A DNA stretch of 64,000 nt from Farysia itapuensis. Taxonomy: Eukaryota; Basidiomycota; Ustilaginomycetes; Ustilaginales; Ustilaginaceae. Positions within the stretch are counted from its first letter, which is position 1. Each line of letters starts with the position of its first letter. The notes under the pieces are model-generated. The model searched no databases and was not told the origin of the DNA. It saw only the letters and a program-made list of their open reading frames with translations. Location: contig JALBYC010000003.1 in NCBI GenBank assembly GCA_023212645.1, positions 434,001 to 498,000 of the forward strand. Direction: 5' to 3'. The translations under genes and the position numbers were made by a program. Positions 49,888 to 59,343 of the stretch are shown one piece after another.

Positions 49888-50571
49888 ATGGCATCCTCTT
49901 TTCTCACTCGAGGCAAGAAGATTGTTGCAATTGGTCGTAATTATGCGGCCCACGCGAAGGAGCTGAACAATGCCGTGCCTACGGAACCCTTCTTCTTTCT
50001 CAAACCAACATCTTCATACATCGAGAACAACGCTACAGTCGAAATTCCGAGAGGTGTGGTGGCTCACTACGAGGTAGAGCTGGGTGTTGTCATTGGATCG
50101 AAGAAAATCCGAGATGTCAAGGCGGCTGATGCGATGCAGCACGTTGCTGGCTACACTCTTTCTGTTGACATGACTGCTCGCAACATGCAAGACAAAGTCA
50201 AGAAACAGGGCTTGCCGTGGTCTGCAGCAAAGGGTTTCGACACTTTCACGCCCACGTCTGGATTCATCGATAAATCCCGTGTCAGGGATCCAAGCAAGTT
50301 GAAACTGTGGCTGAAGGTCAATGACGAGATCCGACAAAATGGACCAACGTCAGATATGATGTTTGACATCCCGCATTTAATCGAGCACGTCACGGGTATC
50401 ATGTCGCTCGAAGAAGGCGATCTTCTGCTCACTGGCACGCCACAAGGCGTAGGCGAAGTAAGAGACGGAGACATCATGACTTGTGGGCTGGAAGACCAGA
50501 GCGGGAACCTGCTCGCTCAGCTCAGGAACAAAGTTGCAAATCGGGTTGGTGGCTATGAGTTCAAGTTGTAG
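49888..50571 (+). CDS. FAH-domain acylpyruvase/oxaloacetate decarboxylase (FAHD1-like)
   Basis: A 227-residue single-domain FAH protein. IGRNYAAHAKEL starts the domain; FFFLKPTSSY, HYEVELGVVIG (metal-ligand Glu), VDMTARNMQ and LLTGTPQGVGEV are all present in family order. FAHD1 cleaves acylpyruvates and decarboxylates oxaloacetate, in mitochondria in animals. No targeting presequence is obvious here. ATG 49888 is first in frame. It is convergent with the DUF2470 gene (71 bp between stops). Confidence 0.9.
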   Translation: MASSFLTRGKKIVAIGRNYAAHAKELNNAVPTEPFFFLKPTSSYIENNATVEIPRGVVAHYEVELGVVIGSKKIRDVKAADAMQHVAGYTLSVDMTARNMQDKVKKQGLPWSAAKGFDTFTPTSGFIDKSRVRDPSKLKLWLKVNDEIRQNGPTSDMMFDIPHLIEHVTGIMSLEEGDLLLTGTPQGVGEVRDGDIMTCGLEDQSGNLLAQLRNKVANRVGGYEFKL

Positions 50572-50642
50572 ACTCTACCGTAACTATCATGTAAATGCGT
50601 ACTACCCAAAAGGTTCAGAGAAGTTGTGCAATAGTAGAGTGA

Positions 50643-51442
50643 TCAGTTGTTCTTCTTGTTGTCGCCGTACGGACCTAAGATTGCCCTCTTCATTGCTCTT
50701 CCGCTGGAGTTCAAGGTGAAGAATTGAATCCAAGACGGGAAACCAACAATGAGAGTAGTCAAAGCCCACTTGATGGTTGTGAGCGATCCTCCACCTTTGA
50801 AACGGCAGATGATGGCCATGAGGACACACTCGACGACATGGATCCGAGCGATGCTCTTCATCACGCCATCCATTCTTTCGCGGCCCCCAACTCGTTCACG
50901 TAGCTCGTTCCAGCGCGCTAGAAGGTCACCTGGTACGATGGACTTCGTCAGAGAGCTGGCTGGAATGGCATCAGTTCGAAGTGCCAGGTATGCAACAGCG
51001 ATGACTGCAGCGGCAAAGAGCGCGAACTTGGGCTGCTTGTAAATTATGATTGGCTTTCGTTTCGTGACGACCCGCTCAGAAAGATTTGACATATCGACGA
51101 GGCGCCCTCGTACCTCTGAGTAGGTTCTGACGTGCGGGAAGAAGGGGATGCTGACAGTCTTGGTATCACGTGCACCTGCGGAGGGAGCGGAGCCGGTCTG
51201 GGTGTAGATGACCTCAAAGTGCTTGCCGTCAATAGCAGTCATTTTGACCTGATCTGCCTTGAGAGGCTTGATCAGGCTAGCATGGTGTGTCGCCAGGTAA
51301 GCAAGAGAGTCCTGGTACGTAAAGCAGATTTTAGTAAGGCCCGGCGGTCGCGAACGACTACGAAACTTACCTGATGATCGTTGTTCATGTGTGAGATGAT
51401 GCCGGCGGACTTAGCGGCGACCTCATCTTTGAGGCCAGCCAT
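50643..51442 (-). CDS. DUF2470 membrane protein, two exons
   Basis: Exons 51371-51442 and 50643-51311 (246 residues). The joined N-terminus reads GIISHMNNDHQDSLAYLAT, the DUF2470 (heme-utilisation-like) signature, then VKMTAIDGKHFEVIYTQTG. The C-terminal half has about three hydrophobic segments (FALFAAAVIAVAYLAL; HVVECVLMAIICRF; WALTTLIVGFPSWIQFF), as in DUF4499-type fungal membrane proteins, and a basic end. The function is not known. The exon 1 start ATG (51440-51442) was chosen because upstream frame lacks an ATG. The 59-nt intron is GTAAGT..CCAG. Divergent from the ENGase gene (245 bp). Confidence 0.85.
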
Positions 51443-51687
51443 GTTATTGAAGGTCTGGCAGCAGGTACCGTTGATGTCAATGAACAAGGTACGGATGATA
51501 GAGAGGAGTTAGCGTTCCGGCCTCTTGGTTGCCGCCGTTCTTTTCGAATCCGAGTGTGGGGATGGCACGCAATTTTCACGCGACGAGTGGGAACCGAGCC
51601 ACTTCCAGTTGTCCATCACATGTACAACGTCCTCCACACTTTCGGAAGGTGAAGTGAAAGACATACCTTCGCGTGCTCGTATGGACC

Positions 51688-54147
51688 ATGCCAATAAGAC
51701 CAAGTGTGCTGTCAGCTCCACAGCGCTCGCAGCACCAGCATGATGCCGAGCTCGTCGGCGAGTGTGGAGTACCTTTCCCTCCATCGACCACCCTCAGACA
51801 GCATCTCGATCCGGACGTCCTCCCTAGGCCTGACTATTTTGAGTCTCTCCATGAGCTTGATACGTGGTTCAATTATCGCTTTGGCGACGCACTAGATGAT
51901 CATCTTGAGCTCTGTGCCCACTACAGAAGCAATGCAGAATTCACGTTTCACGCAAATCGAAAGACAGAGCACGCTGTCATCTCTGCGCTCGAGAAAAGGG
52001 AAAAACGCCGCCCGATATTAGCGGTCTGCCACGACTTTCAGGGCGGTTACAATGAACAGCCAGATACCAGAGGCTACTCTTTCGAACATTTTCATCTCGT
52101 AGACACCTTTGTTTACTTCTCACACAAGCGTGTCACAGTGCCTCCCGTAGGGTGGCTTCACGCCGCACGACGAGCCGGGACCAAGGTGCTTGGCACCCTG
52201 ATTTTTGAGTGGAAGGAAAGTATTCCTGATCTGTCACAGCTACTACGAGGTCCTGAGCGCAAAGCTTTTGGGATCAGAGGTCCAAACACGTTCTCACCTC
52301 AATACGCTATCGAGCTTATTGAGCTAGCGCTGGACAGAGGGTTTTCGGGATACTTGGTCAATGTCGAGGTCTCGCTCGACCTTGGCTTTGCTTGCTCTGG
52401 CGAGCCGTGGCCCGCCTGGGTGGGCGAGCAAGCTCGAAGCACAGAGATGCGCAAGAATGCGGAACGTCTGCGCGCATGGGTCTGCTTCCTTCGAGACGAA
52501 GGCAGAAAGCGCTTCTCACAGGCTGGTAGGTCCACGGACGAATGGGAGGTTATGTGGTACGACTCCGTGACTTATCCTCAGGGCCAGCTGGCCTGGCAAG
52601 ATGCTCTCACTCCGGCTAATGCTGACTTCTTCCGTGCTGCCGATACGTTTTTCTCCAATTATACTTGGGCGCGCCCGCCCCAGCCTTTGCCACCTGGTAA
52701 ATACATCAACACTGACGATCAAGACCCGCAAGCGCTGCAGGCACAGGGCTTTGGCCTGACTGGACCAGACGATGGCGGCTTCCATCCGGCTCTCTTGCTT
52801 TCTGCTGCCATGGTAGACAGTCTATATTCATGCCGCCGAAGTTCCGTCTTCGTGGGTGTCGACGTCTTTGGACGGAATTGCTGGGGCGGCATGGAAACGT
52901 GGAGGTCCCTCAACATGATCGGCCCTCACAAGCTTGCCCAGTCAGAGACTTCGGATGCCTCAAAAGTCGATGTATCCAACTCCGGCGAGGCGCTTGGACT
53001 CAGTGTGGCTTTGTTTGCACCGGGATGGACGTGGGAACACTGTGAGCCAACATCTAATGGCCGCTCATGGCTGCAATGGTGGCAAGAAGATTGCCAGTTC
53101 TGGTTAGGAGGCAGTCAAGAGACGCAGGGCGTTGTCTCTATGCAAACATTCTTCTCGCATGCTGCAGTCGAAGAGATGAGGCTAAACAGACGAGCGACAA
53201 CGTCAAATCGCTCAGGATTTTTTACCAACTTCGCACTAGGTTCTGGCACCAGCTGGTATGCGCTAGGCTCGCAAGTCTGCAAGTGGCAAACAGCAAATGA
53301 CTTTAGAATCGCAGGCTGGACTGACATGGGAGCATGGATGCCCAAGCCCGACTTACTTTTCGCCAACCTTGGCCAGCGGAAGGACACGGATCAGGTCGGC
53401 GTTGTCGAAAGGTGGTGGCTCGACGAGGCAAAGGTCTTTGATGGCAACGTATCGCTCGGCCTGGATCTGAGGTCAACGATTGAGACCCAAGACATACCGC
53501 TGTGCTCTTTCGTTGCCTCATTTGACCCGTCAGATAAGCATAACTGGACATTCCAGGTTGTCCTCAGCGAGTCCACTGCGGAATTCAATGTAACTCCGTT
53601 CGTCACTGGCAGCGCTTTGAGCATCGAGCACAATTCATTCACTTTCGCGCAAGCTCGCAATGGATGGCGAATTGGCAGCGTCAACGTCAACGTCAGACGA
53701 ACCGACGATCAGTATTATGGCAATGCCACACTGTGCAATCTAGGTATCAAGGTTTCGCGATTAGAGGCTCCGTCTTCTGTCTGGATAGGCGCGATGTCAT
53801 TTGTGCCACAAGCGTCGACGCCTGCAGAGCCAGAACTACGCTCGATAGACGTGCTTCCTGGTCCCGCTCGGCTAGGACATGATGGAAGTCAGCACCTTTC
53901 GTGTTCTCTGCAGTGGCCGAACCTCAACGACCACACTCCTTATTACAATATCTGGTTGCAACCGTTAGGTGAGTCGGATAGCCGGGTCTGGCTGGGAACA
54001 TCGACACGGGAAGCAACAACGAACGAATTTTGCATCCTTGGGCTCGATGCGAGTTCCCTCTTTCCCGGAGCGAGAACACTAGAATTTGTCGCTACACCGC
54101 TTGGTCTTGCGGAAACAGGCTATGCTATATCAGCTTTGGTTGTGTGA
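51688..54147 (+). CDS. Endo-beta-N-acetylglucosaminidase (ENGase), GH85
   Basis: An 819-residue protein. The GH85 core shows YFSHKRVTVPPVGWLHAAR and GYLVNVEVSLDL, the N-x-E catalytic pair, then VMWYDSVTYPQGQLAWQ and FVGVDVFGR. It cleaves between the two GlcNAc residues of N-glycans. There is no signal peptide, so it is likely the cytosolic enzyme used for free glycans and misfolded glycoproteins, as ENGases usually are. The long C-terminal part forms beta-sandwich-type domains. The start is ATG 51688 (MPIRPSVL); an upstream exon cannot be excluded. Confidence 0.88.
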   Translation: MPIRPSVLSAPQRSQHQHDAELVGECGVPFPPSTTLRQHLDPDVLPRPDYFESLHELDTWFNYRFGDALDDHLELCAHYRSNAEFTFHANRKTEHAVISALEKREKRRPILAVCHDFQGGYNEQPDTRGYSFEHFHLVDTFVYFSHKRVTVPPVGWLHAARRAGTKVLGTLIFEWKESIPDLSQLLRGPERKAFGIRGPNTFSPQYAIELIELALDRGFSGYLVNVEVSLDLGFACSGEPWPAWVGEQARSTEMRKNAERLRAWVCFLRDEGRKRFSQAGRSTDEWEVMWYDSVTYPQGQLAWQDALTPANADFFRAADTFFSNYTWARPPQPLPPGKYINTDDQDPQALQAQGFGLTGPDDGGFHPALLLSAAMVDSLYSCRRSSVFVGVDVFGRNCWGGMETWRSLNMIGPHKLAQSETSDASKVDVSNSGEALGLSVALFAPGWTWEHCEPTSNGRSWLQWWQEDCQFWLGGSQETQGVVSMQTFFSHAAVEEMRLNRRATTSNRSGFFTNFALGSGTSWYALGSQVCKWQTANDFRIAGWTDMGAWMPKPDLLFANLGQRKDTDQVGVVERWWLDEAKVFDGNVSLGLDLRSTIETQDIPLCSFVASFDPSDKHNWTFQVVLSESTAEFNVTPFVTGSALSIEHNSFTFAQARNGWRIGSVNVNVRRTDDQYYGNATLCNLGIKVSRLEAPSSVWIGAMSFVPQASTPAEPELRSIDVLPGPARLGHDGSQHLSCSLQWPNLNDHTPYYNIWLQPLGESDSRVWLGTSTREATTNEFCILGLDASSLFPGARTLEFVATPLGLAETGYAISALVV

Positions 54148-54200
54148 CATCTCCTCACATCGCTAGATCATTCGTTCGCAGTTGCATCAACAAGTCTAGA

Positions 54201-55107
54201 TTACTTTAGTGATTGATTTTCCGCAGTCCGCATATGTGGCTCGACCCAGACTCCTCGTACGCGGGGCGGGCCTTTGAAGTCCTGTGCGGACGAGTCGGTC
54301 TCCCCTGGAGCATGGGCACTGTCACTGCCGTCGGGAACTTCCTCTCCCATAGTTGGAGAGTTGTAATATCGTCCCAGCGTCATGATGGTCTGAAGGGGCA
54401 GATCGTACTCGATCGCGAGTTTCTCTAGATCTGCCTGAGACTCGCAGTGTTTGCGGTCGTCTAGAAGCAGTGTGATTGTATTCGCAGAGATTCGTCCAGC
54501 TCGACCGGTCTGCGATCCAAGCCGTGTCACGGAAGATGCAGAAGATGCTACGTTGCTACTCCGCGCGATATGGTCAGCACTTTCTATGTTATCGATATTG
54601 CCTCGTTCTCGTGCCTCGAGAATTCGGAGCATTTGATCCGTCTGCAAAGGAATCGGTGACAGTTACAAGTATTGAGCATTCATTCGAGAGCGGTGAGACA
54701 AGCCGCTGCCGGGAAGCACTTACAGGAGAGTAGTTTGTTGCGTTCTTAGGAACTTTTACTTGCCCCATCTGCGACAAGTTCTGTAGGAACTGAGGATCAA
54801 AGGCGTCGCGCATGATGTCGACTGACTTGTGTTCGCTTGACTGCCGTTGTTGGCGCTGTGTTTCTTGGTCTCTCCTTATCGTTCCAGAGGGTGCATACTG
54901 TGGGTCAGCATGCGTGCTACCTCCGGCAGCGTTAGCCGCAGCGTCAGCGTTTGCGGCTACAGAAGATCGTAGAGGCGCTTTACGTGCTTCACGAGCTACA
55001 TTTTGTGCGGCTTTCGCAGTCGAAGGAGCTGATGGTGTTGATCTTGATACTGTGTGAGACACTGTTGTTCCGAGTGTTCGGGCTGGCTTTGAAGTAGATG
55101 AACCCAT
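54201..55107 (-). CDS. Uncharacterised protein with N-myristoylation motif
   Basis: Two exons, 54724-55107 and 54201-54641 (274 residues). It begins MGSSTSKPAR: Gly2, Ser6 and Lys7 form a good N-myristoylation consensus. The middle is low-complexity, and the C-terminal half has a conserved-looking region, ISANTITLLLDDRKH followed by DLEKLAIEYDLPLQTI and RGVWVEP. I recognise no enzyme fold. Conserved fungal proteins of this type exist, but I cannot name the family. The intron (82 nt, GTAAGT..GCAG) joins NYSP to TDQMLRILEARERG. It is divergent from DcpS with only 172 bp between starts. Confidence 0.75.
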
Positions 55108-55279
55108 GATGGCTGTGCAGAGTCACAGTGGACCTTGGGTGATGTTGGCAACAACGCGAGAAGGTCCGCTTAGTTAAGTGGAGGAAAAAGGCAAAAGCTG
55201 TCAATATCAAGTACGCAGATCTTGGTCGAACCAACACGCTGAACAGATACTTCTGTGAATCCGGAGCTCCTGAGCATAC

Positions 55280-56368
55280 ATGTCGTTGGATCGTGATCCT
55301 GTTGACACTAACGTGCTGAAAGGCTTCCATCTTGACCGTATACTTGATGAGGATCCAAAACAGAAGTCAGCTATACTACTTGGCTCGCTGTCCAGACCAG
55401 CCGGATCTGACCAAGCCATTTTGATCTTGGAGAAGACGCACTTCTCTCCCAATTTCTACAGCCAACTATGTCCCAATGACAAGCCTCAAGTGTCAGCCGA
55501 GGATGACGAGAAGATCACGTCGCCAAGCGATACCGGCATGCTTGGTCAGGAAGAGGTGTTTTCTTGCCTGAAAAGCTTGGGTCAGAACGATATCTATACG
55601 TGGCTGCTGGCATGGCTTAGTCCAGCACAAGCTATCACCAAGATTGATGCGGATGTCAAGCTCACACTCATCTGTCCTGCAACTCAAACACATATCGACA
55701 AGTATTCCGCTCAGAGAAAAATCATGGTGAACGAGACGCCACATATGTATGCTACTCAAGTGCTACCATGGATTGAGTCGTTTCCTCCGTCACGGCTACA
55801 GTGGGTGTACAACATACTGGAGCATAAGAAAGAAGCGGATACGATTCTATACGAGAACGCTGATCCGACAAACGGCTTTATCATTGTGCCGGATCTCAAA
55901 TGGGACCAAAAAACGATTTCCGGCCTCTACATGCAAGCCATCGTGCACAATAGGTCACTTCGAAGCTTGCGGGATCTGACGACGGCGCATATCGATCTGC
56001 TGCTCAATATTCAGTGGGAAGCGAGCAGAGTCGCATTCGAGAAGTTTGGACTCGAGGGAAGATCGGACGGCCAGGCTGAAGGCAACGTACGCTGCTTTTT
56101 GCACTATCAGCCAAGCTACTAGTAAGTCCCATATGCGAGTGGAAGGCAATTTGCAGTTCTAATCAAGCGGTGCCTGTCTCCACCCAGTCATTTGCACGTC
56201 CATGTCCTTGCAGCAAGTTATACCTCTCATCCGGGTGCGATTGTTGGTCAAGCGCATTTGCTAAGCGATGTCGTCGATCAACTCAGAATGGGCGTCTCTT
56301 TCAAAGAACGTACCCTAAGCTATGCTGTGGGCACCAACAGCAAATTATGGGATGTTCTAGCACTTTAG
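55280..56368 (+). CDS. Scavenger mRNA decapping enzyme (DcpS/Dcs1)
   Basis: Two exons, 55280-56121 and 56188-56368 (340 residues). The N-terminal DcpS domain has ILLGSLSRPAGSDQAILILEKTHF. The HIT motif YHLHVHVL (His 282, 284, 286) is created by the exon join, within a typical DcpS C-terminus. It hydrolyses the m7GpppN cap left by 3'-5' decay, acting in the cytoplasm. Human and yeast enzymes are about 340-350 residues. The 66-nt intron lies exactly at the start of the HIT motif, so an unspliced message would end at its first codon (TAG at 56120-56122) without the catalytic histidines. Confidence 0.92.
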
Positions 56369-56778
56369 CGACTCAGCTGCGATTATAACGCCCATAGCTC
56401 GTGCTGTTTGCAAGCGTTGTGCCATGATCAGTGGGTTTGGAGTTCGTACGCTGTACATTACGGCGGTGCACACCGTGGCTGTACGCACCGTGTGCTGTAC
56501 GCAATTTGCGTTACACGCTGTACGCGCTATAGAAGCGTGCTGTACTGGTGTAATCCCTGCAGCGCCGTGTGATCACGTGACTCCAGGCTTCTGGCGCTTT
56601 TGGCTTTTGCTTTTGCAGCTTTCTGGCCCGGCCCCTATTTCTAGCGCTTCTAGCTTTCGCGCGCTTTCAAGCTTTTGGCTTGTTAGACTACACCTCCACT
56701 CTACGCAACCAAAAATTTATGGCAAGAAAAAATGCTCAGTTCTTCCAAAAGTTGCTTCATCACCTCGCTCGAACAAAC
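56369..56778. other. Intergenic with two short imperfect repeat clusters
   Basis: 410 bp between DcpS and the Hsp40 gene. 56450-56530 is dense in gctgtacg words, and 56595-56680 holds repeated gcttttggc / gcttctagct words. The ATG at 56719 is in frame with the Hsp40 but has T at -3. Confidence 0.6.
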
Positions 56779-58062
56779 ATGGTCGAATCGACACATTTGT
56801 ACGATCTTCTTGGTGTGACACCAGAAGCAACGCCCGCAGAAATCAAGAAAGCGTATCGAAAACAGTCGCTCGCGAATCATCCGGACAAGAACCCTGACAT
56901 CGACCACCAAGTTGCCTCAGAAAAATTCGCTGAAATCAACCATGCATACGAGACGCTTTCTGACCCAGATACACGAGCATCCTACGATCGCTATGGAGAT
57001 GATGGGCCTAGCATGGGTGGGTCAGGAGGGATGCCTCCGGACATGGATGATTTTCTCGCGAGTATGTTTGGTGGTGGCATGGGTGGCATGGGCGGAATGC
57101 CGAGGTCGCGGAGACCAAAGCGCACAAAAGCTGAGGACGCTGTCATTGAATATGGTGTCACTCTATCCGATCTGTACAAGGGCAAGACCACGCACTTCAA
57201 TCTCACCAAGAATGTAATCTGCCAGCAGTGTCAAGGGTCAGGTGCTAAACCGGGTCTAATGGAAAAAGAATGCGTCACATGCTCAGGCAAGGGTAGCGTG
57301 CTACAGCAGCGTAACATGGGGAATGGTATGATTGGCCAATCTTTTGTCGAGTGCAAGGAATGCCACGGCGAAGGCAGAAAAGTTCGCGACAAGGATCGCT
57401 GCAGGAAGTGCAAAGGCACCAAGACAACAAAGACGAAGGCAAAACTGGACGTGCAGATAGAACGAGGCATGCTGGATGGACAACGGATCATTTTCAAAGA
57501 GGCTGCCGATCAGGAACCAGGCATGAAAGCTGGTGACATCCTGATCGAACTCAAGCTGCAGCAAAACGACGCATTCGAAGTAAAAGGCGTCGATTTGCTA
57601 ACGACAGTTCGACTCACGCTAGTTGAGGCCCTACTTGGGTTCTCGAGAACTGTTTTGACACACCTTGACGGACGACACATTAGAGTCTGTCGAACTCACG
57701 TGACGAGGCCTGGAGACATCGAGGTCATCAAAGGCGAAGGCATGCCGCGTTTTCAAGATCGCAGCCTGTCCAAAGGCGACTTGTATATCAAGTGGGAAGT
57801 CGACTTCCCAAGTGACACTCAGCTTGCGGCGAGTCCCGAAATTCGTCAAGCACTCCAGGATGTTCTGCCGGCAGCGAAGCCCGACTTGGAACAGACGGTT
57901 GAGACCGTGGTAGACGACGTGGATCCGGTCCGAGCACGAATCGAACAATTCGGGAGCAACACGGCCAGAATGCCCGGCCAAGCATCATACGACGAAGACG
58001 GGTGGGAAGATTTTAATGAGGCGGGAGCTGAAGGTCCCGGCGTGCAGTGTGCACCGCAATGA
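56779..58062 (+). CDS. Type I Hsp40/DnaJ (Ydj1-like) with C-terminal CaaX box
   Basis: A 427-residue protein. The J domain has HPD at residues 34-36. A Gly/Met-rich linker follows (GGGMGGMGGMP), then the zinc-binding domain with CQQCQG, CVTCSG, CKECHG and CRKCKG, and the two client-binding barrels. It ends CAPQ, matching the farnesylation box position and type of yeast Ydj1 (CASQ), so membrane association is likely. It works with Hsp70 in folding and mitochondrial import (family). ATG 56779 gives the normal N-terminus with a strong context; ATG 56719 would add 20 basic residues. Confidence 0.92.
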   Translation: MVESTHLYDLLGVTPEATPAEIKKAYRKQSLANHPDKNPDIDHQVASEKFAEINHAYETLSDPDTRASYDRYGDDGPSMGGSGGMPPDMDDFLASMFGGGMGGMGGMPRSRRPKRTKAEDAVIEYGVTLSDLYKGKTTHFNLTKNVICQQCQGSGAKPGLMEKECVTCSGKGSVLQQRNMGNGMIGQSFVECKECHGEGRKVRDKDRCRKCKGTKTTKTKAKLDVQIERGMLDGQRIIFKEAADQEPGMKAGDILIELKLQQNDAFEVKGVDLLTTVRLTLVEALLGFSRTVLTHLDGRHIRVCRTHVTRPGDIEVIKGEGMPRFQDRSLSKGDLYIKWEVDFPSDTQLAASPEIRQALQDVLPAAKPDLEQTVETVVDDVDPVRARIEQFGSNTARMPGQASYDEDGWEDFNEAGAEGPGVQCAPQ

Positions 58063-58151
58063 TTTGACGCAGCAAAGACTTCATAGACGCATTCCTACTC
58101 TACCGGTCTACCTCTCATTTGTACTTGAAAGGTCTTGCTGTATAAGACGGT

Positions 58152-58991
58152 CTACAAATTTCCCATCTTGCCTTGGCCAACCTCAAGACCAATAGCGAGG
58201 TGTGCTAGTCTGGCGTCAACGGCATAGCCTTTGTCTTGAAAGCCTGTGTTGAGAAGAAAGGAGAGTGAGAAACGGCTCGAAGTATAATTGAAAGTCCACT
58301 TACTCTTGAGCTGCTGATATAGACCTTTGACAGGAACGAGGTGCTTTTCGATGAACTCGCCTTCTTCTGGCTTAGCAACTGGTTCGGCAGCGTCATCCTT
58401 CAGCTGAATATTGACAACGCAGAGCTTCATGTTGGCGCCAGTCAGTCCTGGATCGTTGTGCATAGTTGGTGTGGTTTCCTGGATCTTGACTACACCTCCT
58501 TGCTTGTCGGTTCCATAGCCGGTCTCCTCCTCAAGCTCTCGCAATGCAGCTCTGTTCGTACCTTCGTCACCCTCTTCTCCAGCATCAATCAGGCCAGCAG
58601 GCATCTCGATACAGCTTTTGCCAACGGGCGGTCTGTATTGTGAGATGAGTAGAAGGTGTGGCTCTGAAGACGGCCGGTGAATGATGGTCATGATGGCCAC
58701 GGCGTCGACTTCTCCTTTGCGCGTCTTGCGATCTGCCGACTCCCACTTTCGCTCTGTTCCTGTTGGATCTACCCATTCAATGGATCGCAAGCCGACCCAT
58801 TTAGCATCTGAATCTTGTAAAGGGATGACCTTCAGGATTTTGGCATCTTGGGAAGACATTTTGCTCCTTGGAACGTTGAATTGAACGGTCTTTGAAGTCG
58901 AAAGAACTCGCAAAGCTGAGACTTGGGGCTTGAGGATGGGGGCGTGGCCGGACAGACAGGTAGTGGTTCTCAAGACAAGACGAACAATCAT
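58152..58991 (-). CDS. Nudix hydrolase (ADP-ribose pyrophosphatase type) with optional mitochondrial leader
   Basis: Two exons, 58304-58991 and 58152-58243 (259 residues from the first ATG). Landmarks: PVGKSCIEMPAGLIDAGEE, the Nudix box with RELEEETGYG, and a YSA1-like core. It hydrolyses ADP-ribose and related nucleoside diphosphates. Two starts fit: ATG 58989-58991 adds 44 residues with no acidic residue and several Arg/Lys, a classic mitochondrial presequence; ATG 58857-58859 (MSSQDAKIL) gives a cytosolic protein of 215 residues. The 60-nt intron is in frame and has no stop, so an unspliced form stays open. Convergent with the Hsp40 (89 bp). Confidence 0.88.
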   Translation of the reverse strand: MIVRLVLRTTTCLSGHAPILKPQVSALRVLSTSKTVQFNVPRSKMSSQDAKILKVIPLQDSDAKWVGLRSIEWVDPTGTERKWESADRKTRKGEVDAVAIMTIIHRPSSEPHLLLISQYRPPVGKSCIEMPAGLIDAGEEGDEGTNRAALRELEEETGYGTDKQGGVVKIQETTPTMHNDPGLTGANMKLCVVNIQLKDDAAEPVAKPEEGEFIEKHLVPVKGLYQQLKSKWTFNYTSSRFSLSFLLNTGFQDKGYAVDARLAHLAIGLEVGQGKMGNL

Positions 58992-59343
58992 GAACACTAG
59001 AAGGTCACTGGGCCACCGCAGCTCTTGCGGTCCTGTTCCGATGACGATCTCAGATGTGGGTTGTGTTGAATGTTTTGGTAATATTCGCGATTGTGATACA
59101 CAGACGCGCAGACACACCGGATTTTTGAAGTGTCGGATTGTGTCGAATTATGTCGAAGTGCAAAGTGGCCAAAGTGTTAAAGTGGAGGTCTTTGAGATGT
59201 TAGAGTTTGACAACTTTACTTCCCTGGCGGCCTGGCGGCCTGGCGCGTGGGCCGTGGGCTGTGGGCGCGTGGCCGTCGAAGTTTGTGATTCTTCTGTTCC
59301 GTTTTGCTGGTTCGCTTCTTCATTGCCAACCCCACTCGCAACA
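58992..59343. promoter_or_regulatory. Divergent promoter, Nudix and LSm-FDF genes
   Basis: A 352-bp space with a G-rich run of ggcctggcgg / gtgggc words (59225-59275). No gene. The plus-strand frame that stays open through it is not supported. Confidence 0.5.

Noticed and set aside
58930..59343. Upstream extension of the LSm-FDF protein
   Set aside because: It crosses the divergent promoter and overlaps the Nudix leader; the natural LSm N-terminus begins at the ATG 59344.
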